64,000 nt of DNA. It comes from Gaoshiqia sediminis (lineage in GTDB: Bacteria > Bacteroidota > Bacteroidia > Bacteroidales > Prolixibacteraceae). Both the position numbers and the translations under genes were made by a program. The stretch's first letter is position 1. Each line of letters begins with the position of its first letter. Positions 45,244 to 54,339 of the stretch are shown here, piece after piece. Where the stretch lies: assembly GCF_025907915.1 (NCBI RefSeq), contig NZ_JAPAAF010000011.1, forward strand, positions 1-64,000, read 5' to 3'. The notes under the pieces were generated by a model that saw only the letters and a program-made list of their open reading frames with translations, had not been told where the DNA came from and did not search any database.

Positions 45244-46263
45244 TCAGTCAGAATGCTTGGCCGATGATTCCCTGACTACCAGTTTTGTTTGAAGGATGAT
45301 GGTTTCGGGTGGAGCGTTCTTTTCGATTTTGTCAAAGAAAAGTTCGGCGGCTTTCCGGCCCATTTCAAAGGTTGGATGGGTGATGGAGGTCAATTGAGGT
45401 TCGACAACGGTCGCATGAAATTCATCGGTAAAACCCACCAAGCCCATGTCGCGGGGAATCCTAAGTCCGTGCTCTTTTATTTCCTTCATCACGGCAAAAG
45501 CCACCGTGTCATTGATGCCAAAAACCGCGTCGGGTGGATTCGGCAGTTTCAGCAGGCGGCTCATTGCCTGTCTGGCCGAATCGTGGCTTAGGTTGCATCG
45601 TTCAATCAAATCAGGGTCAACAGGAAGGTTGCAGGCCTCTAACCCGGCCTTGTAACCAGCCAGGCGTTCGCGTGAAATGTTGAGTTGTTCCGGCCCGGAG
45701 ATAAATGCGATTCGGCGGTAACCTTGTTCGTAAAAATGGCGGGTAATTTTACCGGCAGCCTCCGCATTGTCGGCTGTTACTGTTGGTATCTGACCCTGCA
45801 AGCATACACGGTCGAAAAAAACAAGCGGGATTCCTTGCTCCAATAGATTCTCAAAATGACCGGTGTCAGTGGTTTCCTGGCTCAGGCAAATCAGCAATCC
45901 TTCCACCCGGGCTTTTCGTAAATTTTCAATCGATTCCTTTTCTTTTTCCGCCGATTCATTTGAGCTGGCTATTAAAATGAAGTAGCCTTTTTCTTTTGCC
46001 AGGCTTTCGATCCCCGAAATGATGGATGCGTAGAAATGGGTCACCAGGTCGGGGACAATTACGCCAATCATCCGCGTTTCCTGTTTCAGCAAACCCATGG
46101 CCAGCGGGTTCGGACTGTATTTCCGGAGATTGGCCAACTGTTTTACCTTTTCACGCATCTCCGGGCTGATGTCCGGGTGGTTTCTCAGGGCGCGCGAAAC
46201 GGTGGAAATGGAAACGTTCAGTTCCCTGGCCAAATCTTTTAAGGAGGTGTGTCTGTTGCCCAT
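45244..46263 (-). CDS. LacI family transcriptional regulator
   Basis: 339 residues. The N-terminal HTH is complete (TSLKDLARELNVSISTVSRA, then LRNHPDISPEMREKV), with a hinge near residue 50 and a periplasmic-binding-protein-like sugar domain (MIGVIVPDLVTHFYASIISG; GLVGFTDEFHATVVEPQLTS). It is divergent from the rhaM operon, which it probably represses in the absence of a sugar ligand. A strong palindrome between the two genes is a candidate operator. The exact sugar is not evident, but fucose or a derivative is likely from context. Confidence 0.94.
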   Translation of the reverse strand: MGNRHTSLKDLARELNVSISTVSRALRNHPDISPEMREKVKQLANLRKYSPNPLAMGLLKQETRMIGVIVPDLVTHFYASIISGIESLAKEKGYFILIASSNESAEKEKESIENLRKARVEGLLICLSQETTDTGHFENLLEQGIPLVFFDRVCLQGQIPTVTADNAEAAGKITRHFYEQGYRRIAFISGPEQLNISRERLAGYKAGLEACNLPVDPDLIERCNLSHDSARQAMSRLLKLPNPPDAVFGINDTVAFAVMKEIKEHGLRIPRDMGLVGFTDEFHATVVEPQLTSITHPTFEMGRKAAELFFDKIEKNAPPETIILQTKLVVRESSAKHSD

Positions 46264-46355
46264 AATTCAAAACTCGCTCAGCAAAGATAGCTTTTCTGTC
46301 TGTTGGAATGAACGGTCCGGGTTGCGGCTCTGTGTTTAAAAACATTTTTTCCGTT

Positions 46356-46383
46356 CCGCAAAGCTTTGCGCAAAGCTTTGCGG
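46356..46383. promoter_or_regulatory. Perfect 28-bp palindrome, candidate LacI-type operator
   Basis: Two overlapping copies of the self-complementary CGCAAAGCTTTGCG (46357-46370 and 46369-46382) form a perfect palindrome of 28 bp. It lies 93 bp upstream of the LacI gene start and 70 bp upstream of the rhaM start. Two sites 12 bp apart would let two regulator dimers bind side by side. Confidence 0.6.
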
Positions 46384-46452
46384 CTATAGCAAGTGCAAAA
46401 GGACTTGTATGGTGAGTTGGTTTAACTGATTTTTGTGAAAAACAGTAATGAA

Positions 46453-46845
46453 ATGAAATTTAAACGGTATTGCAAAACCTTGTTGCTGGAAAACGATCCG
46501 AAGCTGATCGAAGCCTATAAACACGTGCATTCACCTGGAAATACCTGGCCTGAAATATCCCGGGGAATGAAAGACGTTGGCATTCTGGACATGGAAATCT
46601 ACATTCACGAAAACCGGTTGTTCATGATCATGGATACAGTGGCGGATTTTGATCACGACCGCGCGATGGCCGAATTGGCCGGAAAACCCCGGCAGGCTGA
46701 GTGGGAAGCTTTTGTCTCGCGTTTTCAGGTAACCAGCCGGGAGGCTACGGCCAATGAAAAGTGGCAATTGATGGAGCGGATTTATGAACTCGACCAGCAG
46801 CTGGCTTTTACTGCCATCGAAGGTCAGCAAAAGGAGCTAAAGTAA
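46453..46845 (+). CDS. L-rhamnose/L-fucose mutarotase (RhaM family)
   Basis: 130 residues of the RhaM (DUF718) family, which interconvert alpha and beta anomers of 6-deoxy sugars. The family start KFKRYCKTLLLENDPKLIEA and the catalytic region YKHVHSPGNTWPEI (family Y-x3-H-x4-W-P-E) are clear, as is the later EIYIHENRLFMIMDT. The first ATG with a family N-terminus (46453) is used, and an upstream GTG adds six residues. First gene of a tight operon (gaps 4, 10 and 15 bp) whose other members suggest L-fucose as the sugar. Confidence 0.88.
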   Translation: MKFKRYCKTLLLENDPKLIEAYKHVHSPGNTWPEISRGMKDVGILDMEIYIHENRLFMIMDTVADFDHDRAMAELAGKPRQAEWEAFVSRFQVTSREATANEKWQLMERIYELDQQLAFTAIEGQQKELK

Positions 46846-46849
46846 TAGT

Positions 46850-47890
46850 ATGAAAGCAAGATATCTAGGAAAAACAGGCATGGCCTGTCCGCCGATTATT
46901 TACGGAACGAGTTTTTTGGGAAACCTTTACCGCGAGTTGACGGAGGCCGAGAAACTGGCTCTGATGCAGGAATGGTTCAAGGTGGCCGACGGACCTGTGA
47001 TGATTGACACGGCCGGAAAATACGGCGCCGGCCTGGCGCTCGAAGTGATCGGCCGTGGCCTGGAACAGCTGGGCATTGCGCCGGAACAAATCAGCATCAG
47101 CAATAAACTGGGCTGGTACCGTGTTCCGCTGGAAACCGATGAGCCAACCTTCGAGCCGGGCGCCTGGGCTAATCTGAAGTACGACGCCGTGCAAAAAATA
47201 AGCTGCCAGGGAATCCTGGATTGTTGGGAGCAAGGCTGCCGTTTGCTGGGAAACAAATACAAAGCCGAATTGGTATCGGTACACGATCCGGATGAATATC
47301 TGATGGCGGCAACAGATAGCCGGGACCGGGAAAAACGGTTGACTGATGTGTTAGGCGCCTATCGCGCGTTGTTCGAACTGAAAGAAAAAGGAGAAGTTAA
47401 AGCGGTTGGCGTTGGTTCCAAAGACTGGTTGGTAATCAAGGAGCTGTACCAACAGGTAAAATTTGACTGGGTAATGTTTGCCAATAAATTTACAATTTAC
47501 CACCACCCAAAAGAGATTGTTGACTTTCTGGAACAATTGCAGGCCGATGGGGTAGGGATTATCAACTCGGCAATTTTTAATGCGGGCTTTTTAACCGGTG
47601 GCGACTATTTCGATTACCGCATTGTCAATCCGGATGATCCCGCTGACGAACCGTTGTTTGCCTGGCGCGAAAAGTTTTTTGCCATCTGCGAAAAGTACCG
47701 GATTGCCCCGGGTGATGCCTGCCTGAAGTTTGCCCTTTCGGCGCCGCAAATTGCTGCGGTGGCGCTCAACCCCAGCAAGCCGCACCGGATGGCGCACAAC
47801 AAGGCTGTCCTCGACGAAGAGTTCCCCGAAGATTTCTGGCACGAGCTTAAGCGGGAAGGTATCATTGATCAAAGTTATCCGTACCTGTAA
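46850..47890 (+). CDS. Aldo/keto reductase, probable L-fucose (aldose 1-) dehydrogenase
   Basis: 346 residues, AKR TIM barrel. Start [21 protein letters not shown]; the catalytic tetrad is visible as Asp and Tyr in [14 protein letters not shown], Lys in [10 protein letters not shown] and His in [10 protein letters not shown]. Relatives include D-threo-aldose 1-dehydrogenase and L-fucose dehydrogenase, which oxidise the sugar to a lactone. This would be step one after the mutarotase and is followed by a lactonase-like gene, the expected order of the oxidative fucose route. Which 6-deoxy or galacto sugar is used cannot be read directly. Confidence 0.85.
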   Translation: MKARYLGKTGMACPPIIYGTSFLGNLYRELTEAEKLALMQEWFKVADGPVMIDTAGKYGAGLALEVIGRGLEQLGIAPEQISISNKLGWYRVPLETDEPTFEPGAWANLKYDAVQKISCQGILDCWEQGCRLLGNKYKAELVSVHDPDEYLMAATDSRDREKRLTDVLGAYRALFELKEKGEVKAVGVGSKDWLVIKELYQQVKFDWVMFANKFTIYHHPKEIVDFLEQLQADGVGIINSAIFNAGFLTGGDYFDYRIVNPDDPADEPLFAWREKFFAICEKYRIAPGDACLKFALSAPQIAAVALNPSKPHRMAHNKAVLDEEFPEDFWHELKREGIIDQSYPYL

Positions 47891-47900
47891 TTGTATTGTC

Positions 47901-48728
47901 ATGATAATCGATTCACATCATCATTTTTGGAACTATAATCCGGTTGAATTTGACTGGATTGATGAGGAAATGGCGGCTATCCGAAAAAGCTTTTTGCCAG
48001 GTGATTTGAAGCAAACGCTTGATGGCAATGGCGTGGACGGCGTTGTTTCGGTGCATGCGCGGCAATGTTTAGAAGAAACCGGTTGGCTGCTGCGTTTGGC
48101 TGCTGAAAACGACTTTATGAGGGGCGTGGTTGGCTGGTTGCCCCTGGCCGATAAGACTATCAATGAATTACTTCGTCACTATGCCGCCAATCCCTGGTTA
48201 AAAGGCATCCGCCATGTGGTGCAGGGCGAGCCGGACCCCGAATTTATTCTTGGGAAGGACTTTAACCGGGGAATTTCGCTTTTGAAAAATTACGGGCTGG
48301 TTTACGATATCCTGATTTTTGAACACCAGCTGCCCAATACCATCCGCTTTGTCGACCAGCACCCGGAGCAGCAGTTTGTGCTCGACCATATCGCCAAGCC
48401 AAAAATCAAGGCCAATGAAATAACGGCTTGGGCAAAAAAACTGAAAGAACTGGCGAAACGTGGGAATGTGAGCTGTAAAATCAGCGGCATGGTCACCGAA
48501 GCTGATTACAAAAACTGGACGGCAGAACAACTTCAGCCCTACTTCGATGTTGTGTTGGAAGCCTTTGGCCCTTCCCGTTTGTTGTATGGTTCCGACTGGC
48601 CGGTATGCCTGGTGGCAACCCCGTACGCCGATTGGCTGAAGCTGGTGAAAAAGGTTTTATCTGCTTTAAGTGAGGCGGAACAAAAACAGATTTTTTATGA
48701 AAATGCCGTAAGGATTTATCAACTCTAA
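47901..48728 (+). CDS. Amidohydrolase 2 family, probable L-fuconolactonase
   Basis: 275 residues of the COG3618 amidohydrolase group, a metal-dependent TIM barrel that opens sugar lactones. [20 protein letters not shown] carries the His-x-His metal motif, [11 protein letters not shown] the next His, and [12 protein letters not shown] the catalytic Asp. The start at 47901 is set by the family N-terminus, with longer upstream frames lying in the previous gene. It lies 10 bp after the aldo/keto reductase and would convert fuconolactone to fuconate. Confidence 0.9.
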   Translation: MIIDSHHHFWNYNPVEFDWIDEEMAAIRKSFLPGDLKQTLDGNGVDGVVSVHARQCLEETGWLLRLAAENDFMRGVVGWLPLADKTINELLRHYAANPWLKGIRHVVQGEPDPEFILGKDFNRGISLLKNYGLVYDILIFEHQLPNTIRFVDQHPEQQFVLDHIAKPKIKANEITAWAKKLKELAKRGNVSCKISGMVTEADYKNWTAEQLQPYFDVVLEAFGPSRLLYGSDWPVCLVATPYADWLKLVKKVLSALSEAEQKQIFYENAVRIYQL

Positions 48729-48743
48729 TATGTCAAGTTAATT

Positions 48744-49760
48744 ATGAAAGCAATAGAAATAACAAAACCGGGCGTGATGCAGGTGGTTGAACGTGAGATG
48801 CCACGTCTCGGGAAGGATGATGTTCTGTTAAAAATAAAATACGTTGGGTTTTGCGGTTCCGACCTGAGCACCTTTCTGGGGAAAAATCCGATGGTACAAT
48901 ATCCGCGCATTCCCGGTCACGAGATTTCGGCCGTGATTGAAGCAGTGGGAGAGAACGTCCCGGCTGATTTTCAGGTTGGGCTGGGGGCGACGGTAGTTCC
49001 TTATACTAACTGTGGCCATTGCACATCGTGCCGGAAGAAACGGTTTAATGCCTGCCGCTATAATCAAACATTGGGGGTTCAGCGCGATGGCGCCATGACC
49101 GAATACCTGGCGGTGCCCTGGCAAAAAATTCTGGTTGATGTGGCCTTGACGGATGTGCAACTGGCCTTGGTGGAGCCGCTGACAGTCGGTTTTCATGCCA
49201 TCGACAATGCGCAGGTTACCGATTTGGATACGGTGGTGGTATTTGGGTGCGGCATGATTGGCAGTGGCGCCATTGTCCGGGCCCATTTACGCGGAGCCAC
49301 TGTGATTGCTGTTGATATTGACGATTCGAAACTGGAAACGGCCAAAAAGTTGGGAGCCACTCACCTGATTAATTCGAAGGTGCAAAATTTGCATGAAGAG
49401 CTGGAGAAACTGACCCACGGAAACGGGCCTTCTGTTGTGATTGAAGCCGCCGGAAACCCGATTACCTACCGGGCAGCCATTGAAGAAGTGGCCTTTGCGG
49501 GCAAGGTGGTTTGTATTGGTTATGCGGCAGCCGAGATTGCTTTCCCCACCAAACTATGGGTACAAAAAGAGATGGAAATTATGGGCTCGCGAAATGCCAA
49601 CCCCACCGATTTTGAAGCGGTTATCAAATACCTGAAAAATGCCGGATTGGATGAAACGCTGTTGATTTCGAATATTGTTTCGGTGGATGAAGCTGCCGGG
49701 GCAATGCAGAAATGGTCGGAAGACCCCGGTAAGATCTTAAAGATCCTGGTGCGCTTTTAA
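48744..49760 (+). CDS. Zinc-dependent alcohol dehydrogenase family protein
   Basis: 338 residues, MDR superfamily. Catalytic zinc ligands in FCGSDLSTFLG and IPGHEIS, the four-Cys structural zinc loop in NCGHCTSCRKKRFNAC, and the NAD fold in VVVFGCGMIGSGAIVRA. It is the last gene of the operon. Members act on polyols, sugars or sugar acids. In a fucose cluster it may oxidise fuconate-derived intermediates or act on the sugar itself, and this cannot be decided from sequence. Confidence 0.85.
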   Translation: MKAIEITKPGVMQVVEREMPRLGKDDVLLKIKYVGFCGSDLSTFLGKNPMVQYPRIPGHEISAVIEAVGENVPADFQVGLGATVVPYTNCGHCTSCRKKRFNACRYNQTLGVQRDGAMTEYLAVPWQKILVDVALTDVQLALVEPLTVGFHAIDNAQVTDLDTVVVFGCGMIGSGAIVRAHLRGATVIAVDIDDSKLETAKKLGATHLINSKVQNLHEELEKLTHGNGPSVVIEAAGNPITYRAAIEEVAFAGKVVCIGYAAAEIAFPTKLWVQKEMEIMGSRNANPTDFEAVIKYLKNAGLDETLLISNIVSVDEAAGAMQKWSEDPGKILKILVRF

Positions 49761-49827
49761 GAGCTGCCTAACTTCAAATTACATTAATCGTATTGCACTC
49801 CGCAAATGCCGGAGAGTCGGAATAATA

Positions 49828-49868
49828 GAAAAACGCCCCGCGAGAGAATCGGGGCGTTTTTTGTTTTT
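49828..49868 (+). terminator. Strong terminator of the fucose operon
   Basis: Stem AAAACGCCCCG / CGGGGCGTTTT with a loop of about 9 nt and a T-rich tail. It lies 68 bp past the last gene of the operon. The rest of 49761-50065 shows no gene. Confidence 0.92.
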
Positions 49869-50065
49869 AAGTGATGAGGTTTCAATATAGTGAAGTCAAT
49901 CCGGATCAAAACACCTTGGTCGTGAGCAAAAGCTAACGCATTTTACGGATGTTCATTCGAATAAAGATGTATTTTTACCCATTGTTTAGCGAAATGTACG
50001 TTTTTAACTAATAGCAGAATGTTAGGGAAACATCGATTTCCTTCTGCGAAAACCTTGAATGCCCT

Positions 50066-51406
50066 ATGACCAAAGTGATCCGGCTTTTTACAATGATTTT
50101 TTTACTGGCAGGTTTGTCCTGCACATCCGAAAAGAAAGCAGAAACAGAAATCAACGCAAACCTGGTCCCGATAGGTAAAGGTTGGTCGCAAACCAGCGTA
50201 AATGCTACTATCTTTCGGAAGAATTCGGTGGTTTCATCTGCCAATTACCAGTTTGTGGCCTATTACGACAGTACTGCCCACGTGGTGCTGGCCCGCCGCA
50301 AGCACGGAAGTTCTGAGTGGGAACTTCACCAAACCCAATATACCGGGAATGTGCATGATGCCCATAATGTGATCAGCCTGATGGTGGATGGCGACGGCTA
50401 CCTGCACCTGAGCTGGGACCACCACAACAACCCGCTGAACTATTGCCGGAGCGTGGAGCCAGAAGAACTGGAAATGGGTGAACGATTGAGTATGACCGGG
50501 GAAAACGAAGATGTGGTGTCGTACCCCGAATTTTACGCGTTGAATGGCGGCGACCTGCTTTTTGTCTATCGTGATGGCGGTTCGGGAAATGGCAACCTGG
50601 TATTGAACAAATATGACCTGAAAATGCAATGCTGGTCACGGTTACAAACCAACCTGATTGACGGCGAAGGCCAGCGAAATGCTTACTGGCAATTGTTTGT
50701 CGATCATTTGGGGCACATACATGTGTCGTGGGTGTGGCGCGAAACGCCCGATGTCCGCTCCAATCATGATATGTGTTATGCTGTTTCGAGAGACGGCGGT
50801 TTGAGCTGGCAAAAATCGACCGGCGAAATGTACCAACTTCCCATCACCGAAGCCACTGCCGAGGTGGTGAAAGTTATCGCGCAGGGCAGCAATCTGATCA
50901 ACCAGACCTCTATGACGACGGATCGGGAGGGCAATCCGTACATCGCCACGTATTACCAGGCCGAAGGCGACAGTTGTACCCAATTCCACGTCATTTACAA
51001 ACAAAACAGATCGTGGAAATCATCGTCTGCCTCGAATCGTACGCTTAATTTTGAGCTGGGTGGCATGGGTTCGCGAAGCATTCCCATTAGCCGTCCGCAG
51101 TTGATGGTCATGCCCAATGGAGGCGAACAGCAATTGGTACTGATTTACCGCGATGAAGAAGTGGACAACCACGTCATCCTGGCTTCAACAATAATCTCCG
51201 GATCATTCAACTGGAACTCGCAAATAATCAGCCCCTACCCGGTTGACCGATGGGAACCGTCGTACGATAGCGAGCTGCTGAGACGCGAAGGAAAGCTACA
51301 CCTGTATTTTCAGCAAGTAGGACAGGGACAAGAAGAAACCAGTGTGGCGCTAGAACCTCAAATGGTGAATATCCTGGAGGTAGCACTGAAGAGTGCCTCC
51401 CGTTAA
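50066..51406 (+). CDS. BNR-propeller lipoprotein, GH145/PL25-like
   Basis: 446 residues with lipobox LAGLSC. It is a seven-bladed BNR_4-type propeller: NVHDAHNVISLMVDGDGYLH (~95-115), LSWDHHNNPLNY, NAYWQLFVDHLGHIHVSW and YAVSRDGGLSW. The HDAHN and WDHHN histidines lie where ulvan lyase PL25 and the Rha-GlcA hydrolase GH145 keep their active-site residues. In a locus with arabinogalactan-type enzymes, a GH145-like removal of rhamnose from glucuronic acid is the better guess. PL activity cannot be ruled out. The stop codon overlaps the convergent nitroreductase gene. Confidence 0.75.
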   Translation: MTKVIRLFTMIFLLAGLSCTSEKKAETEINANLVPIGKGWSQTSVNATIFRKNSVVSSANYQFVAYYDSTAHVVLARRKHGSSEWELHQTQYTGNVHDAHNVISLMVDGDGYLHLSWDHHNNPLNYCRSVEPEELEMGERLSMTGENEDVVSYPEFYALNGGDLLFVYRDGGSGNGNLVLNKYDLKMQCWSRLQTNLIDGEGQRNAYWQLFVDHLGHIHVSWVWRETPDVRSNHDMCYAVSRDGGLSWQKSTGEMYQLPITEATAEVVKVIAQGSNLINQTSMTTDREGNPYIATYYQAEGDSCTQFHVIYKQNRSWKSSSASNRTLNFELGGMGSRSIPISRPQLMVMPNGGEQQLVLIYRDEEVDNHVILASTIISGSFNWNSQIISPYPVDRWEPSYDSELLRREGKLHLYFQQVGQGQEETSVALEPQMVNILEVALKSASR

Positions 51407-52008
51407 TCAACCGAAAAAACCACCTGATCGCGATCCAGGCGTGATTTGGGTTTGATAACTGGCTGATTGGAGTCGCCGGTATCGCGGTAGCCAAGGGCGA
51501 CAGCAAACAAGGTGCGATACCCATCCAATTTCAGCAAGTTATTGTAGGCGGGTTTATCAATGCCTTCCATCGGGGTTGAGTCTATTCCCATATGAGCGCA
51601 GGCGCTTAAAAAGAAACCCAGTGACAAATATACTTGATGGGCCATCCAGTTTTTAATCTGATCTTCCGGTCCCGGCTTGATGTTCTTGTTATAATACGCA
51701 ATCGCACCTTCCGGCAAATTTTTGGCTATCTGCTTTTCAAAGACAGCCACATCGTCGATCACACTAAACACCACAATATGGCTGGCATCTTTCACCTTTT
51801 CCTCGTTGTGAAAAGAATATTCCGCTAATTCGTTTTTCAATGTTGGGTTGGCAATAAAGGTGAAACGCCAGGGCTGGCTATTGATGGAAGACGGACTTAG
51901 CCATAACACTTCCTTCAGCTCTTCCACTAATTCCTCGGAAATTCTCTTTGTCGAATCGTATTTTTTGGTTGTGTACCGATTCACTGCCAGTGTTTTAAAG
52001 TTTTTCAT
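51403..52008 (-). CDS. Nitroreductase family protein (NfsB-like)
   Basis: 201 residues, FMN-dependent oxidoreductase fold. Start MKNFKTLAVNRYTTKKYDST, SSINSQPWRFTFI for FMN/substrate binding, and ending ALGYRDTGDSNQPVIKPKSR, all typical of the NfsB/NfnB group that reduces nitro compounds and quinones. It appears unrelated to the sugar genes. Its stop overlaps that of the BNR gene. Confidence 0.92.
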   Translation of the reverse strand: MKNFKTLAVNRYTTKKYDSTKRISEELVEELKEVLWLSPSSINSQPWRFTFIANPTLKNELAEYSFHNEEKVKDASHIVVFSVIDDVAVFEKQIAKNLPEGAIAYYNKNIKPGPEDQIKNWMAHQVYLSLGFFLSACAHMGIDSTPMEGIDKPAYNNLLKLDGYRTLFAVALGYRDTGDSNQPVIKPKSRLDRDQVVFSVD

Positions 52009-52149
52009 TTCTGATTTTGTTTTCGTTTCCTTAAAGCTAAAAAAGAAAGCCCGGCACACGGCCGGGCCACTCGCTTCCACAAGTTATTCAAGATTATTTT
52101 TAATATTATATCAATCTGCACAGATCTATTCTAACACATTTTTTCTTCT

Positions 52150-54318
52150 TTAGTTCACCGGCTCTATTCCTTTTATTGTGGGTTTTACCTCAATGATGCC
52201 GCCATTTTCATCAAACTCCAGCTTATCGATGCACACTTCGCGGTGAAAACCTCCGGCGCGGCCCATGTCAATGCCTTTGGGTCGGGTAAATCGGTGATAC
52301 ACCAAATACCATTCATCTTTGCCGGGAACCTGAATAGCCGAATTGTGGCCGGTGGCAAAGATCTCCTGCGCAGCGTCCTGCCTGATGACAATGTTGTTTT
52401 CGGGGATGGTTAGTGTTCCCAGCGGCGAGTCGGAAGTAGCATAGCGAACTTTGTAGTTGGGGCTGCGGGTATCGTCTTCCGACCACATGAAATAGTAAGT
52501 GCCGTTACGATAAATCACGTAGGTTCCTTCGCGGTAGGTGTTGTCGATGTTCATCAGTTTTAGTGTATTTTTTTTGATCGACAGCATGTCCTCACTCAGT
52601 TCGGCGGCGGCCATGTAGCCATTGCCCCAGTAGAGGTAGCTTTTTCCACTTTCGGGATCGGTAAACACGTCGGCATCAATTTCCTGCCCTCCGGTGATGC
52701 CTTCGGGCTTGTAATCGATTAGCGGTTGACCGCTATCCACAAACGGCCCGGTTGGGTCATCGGCCACAGCCAGCCCTATTTTTTGTGCTGCCGTGAAATA
52801 GTAGAAATACTTGTACTCGCCATCGATCTTCTTTTCGATAATACAAGGCGCCCAGGCATTTCGGTCGGTCCAGCTCACATCAGTTTTCAAATCCAGAATC
52901 ACGCCTTCATCGGTCCAGTCGACCAAATTATCCGAAGAAAACACCTTGAAGTAAGTTCCGCTCCAGTTCATAAAACCGTCGCTGGTTGGGTAGATGTAGT
53001 ACTTGCCGGTCTTTTTGGAATACAAAATATCAGGGTCAGCATAGTAGCCTTCCAACACCGGATTATGGTCCATAGCAGCCGAAACCTGGTAAATCACTTC
53101 GCCTTTGCCGTCGATACTGAAGATGTACTCAACTGCCCCGCCGGAGAAATCCTGCGCTCCTTTGGGATGAAAATCAATGCCCGGCCAGGCGCTGAATTCC
53201 GGATCGAAGGCCGATAAATCAGTTCCTCGTTTAAGGGGTAATTCAATCGTCCTTTCATTTCCATTGATCACGACATTTTGCTTTTTCAGCGAAGCGGATT
53301 GAGCCTCAATCAGCAGATCATCAAACTGTCCCCACTGGCGAATCAGCTGCTTCAGTTCCTTGCCGGTAATGGGCAGCACGGTTCCGTGGCGCGGATGAAA
53401 ATTCATCGAGATCGATTCATCAATCACCGAGAAGTTTTGCAGATCGCTGCTTTTGGTAAACTGGTAGCGTCCGCTGGTGTACACGTCGTACATCAAAATA
53501 TACTCGTCGGAACCGATCAATTTAAAAATGCCGCTACCTTCCACCGGACGATCTTCACAATCTACCCGTTCGTCGCTCACCAATTCATATCCTTCGGTTA
53601 GTTGATCTGAAAGCGCTAGCTTAATGCCTGGTTCACCATCTTCCGATTTCATGAACAGGTGGTAGGTTCCATCCTTCAAAATAATGTCGCCATCGATGGC
53701 CGCATTGTCTGTGGGACTATAAAACAGTTGTTGGGGCGCGGCTTCCAGTCCCGTAAAATCTTCGTTGGCAAAGGCATAATAAATAATGTCGGGCTCGTCT
53801 CCCTGCTTCATCGAAAAGTAAATCATATACTTCCCGGTGGTTTCATCATAAAAAGTCTGCGGCGCCCAAACCCGCCAAACATCGCCAAACTCTTCGGGAA
53901 AGGTTTCGGGAATATTCACTTTCGACGATTCCCAGTTGATCAGGTCTTTTGATTTCAGCAACACCATGGCGTAGTTTTTCCATCCCATATCGGGCACGTA
54001 TAAATCGGTGACCACCATGTAGAACCAGCCGTCGGCGCCACGCAAAATATGGGGATCGCGCACACCGCCCGAGGTGCTGATTTCCTTTGAATCCAGAATG
54101 GGCTTATTGTTGTTCAGCGCACGATAGTTATAGCCATCCAGACTCACCGCAAAGTGGATGGCCTCCTCGCCCGGGCCATTGCCGGTAAAATAGGTAAAGA
54201 GGTAGGCGGAAAGTTCATCGTCCGGTTGAGATTGGTTGCATGAGCCAAACAGGGCAAGTACAGCAAACAGCAAGTTGGCCATACGAATGGGTTTTTTTAT
54301 TCTATTCTTGAAGGTCAT
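52150..54318 (-). CDS. Tandem GH43 propeller lipoprotein
   Basis: 722 residues with lipobox ALFGSC. Two GH43-type propellers follow each other. The first spans ~35-345 (AYLFTYFTGNGPGEEAIHFA, VRDPHILRGADGWFYMVV, AIDGDIILKDGTYHLFMKSE). The linker near 345-430 carries an added beta segment. The second spans ~435-722 (EGYYADPDILYSKKTGKYYI, EIDADVFTDPESGKSYLYWG, YREGTYVIYRNGTYYFMWSE) and has a clear Asp/Asp/Glu set. The N-terminal unit also appears complete, so two arabinofuranosidase/xylosidase-like activities are possible. It is the last gene of the leftward GH block, 21 bp after GH2. The start could be 12 codons further in. Confidence 0.85.
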   Translation of the reverse strand: MTFKNRIKKPIRMANLLFAVLALFGSCNQSQPDDELSAYLFTYFTGNGPGEEAIHFAVSLDGYNYRALNNNKPILDSKEISTSGGVRDPHILRGADGWFYMVVTDLYVPDMGWKNYAMVLLKSKDLINWESSKVNIPETFPEEFGDVWRVWAPQTFYDETTGKYMIYFSMKQGDEPDIIYYAFANEDFTGLEAAPQQLFYSPTDNAAIDGDIILKDGTYHLFMKSEDGEPGIKLALSDQLTEGYELVSDERVDCEDRPVEGSGIFKLIGSDEYILMYDVYTSGRYQFTKSSDLQNFSVIDESISMNFHPRHGTVLPITGKELKQLIRQWGQFDDLLIEAQSASLKKQNVVINGNERTIELPLKRGTDLSAFDPEFSAWPGIDFHPKGAQDFSGGAVEYIFSIDGKGEVIYQVSAAMDHNPVLEGYYADPDILYSKKTGKYYIYPTSDGFMNWSGTYFKVFSSDNLVDWTDEGVILDLKTDVSWTDRNAWAPCIIEKKIDGEYKYFYYFTAAQKIGLAVADDPTGPFVDSGQPLIDYKPEGITGGQEIDADVFTDPESGKSYLYWGNGYMAAAELSEDMLSIKKNTLKLMNIDNTYREGTYVIYRNGTYYFMWSEDDTRSPNYKVRYATSDSPLGTLTIPENNIVIRQDAAQEIFATGHNSAIQVPGKDEWYLVYHRFTRPKGIDMGRAGGFHREVCIDKLEFDENGGIIEVKPTIKGIEPVN

Positions 54319-54339
54319 CGAATTTGAATTTTAAGGTTT

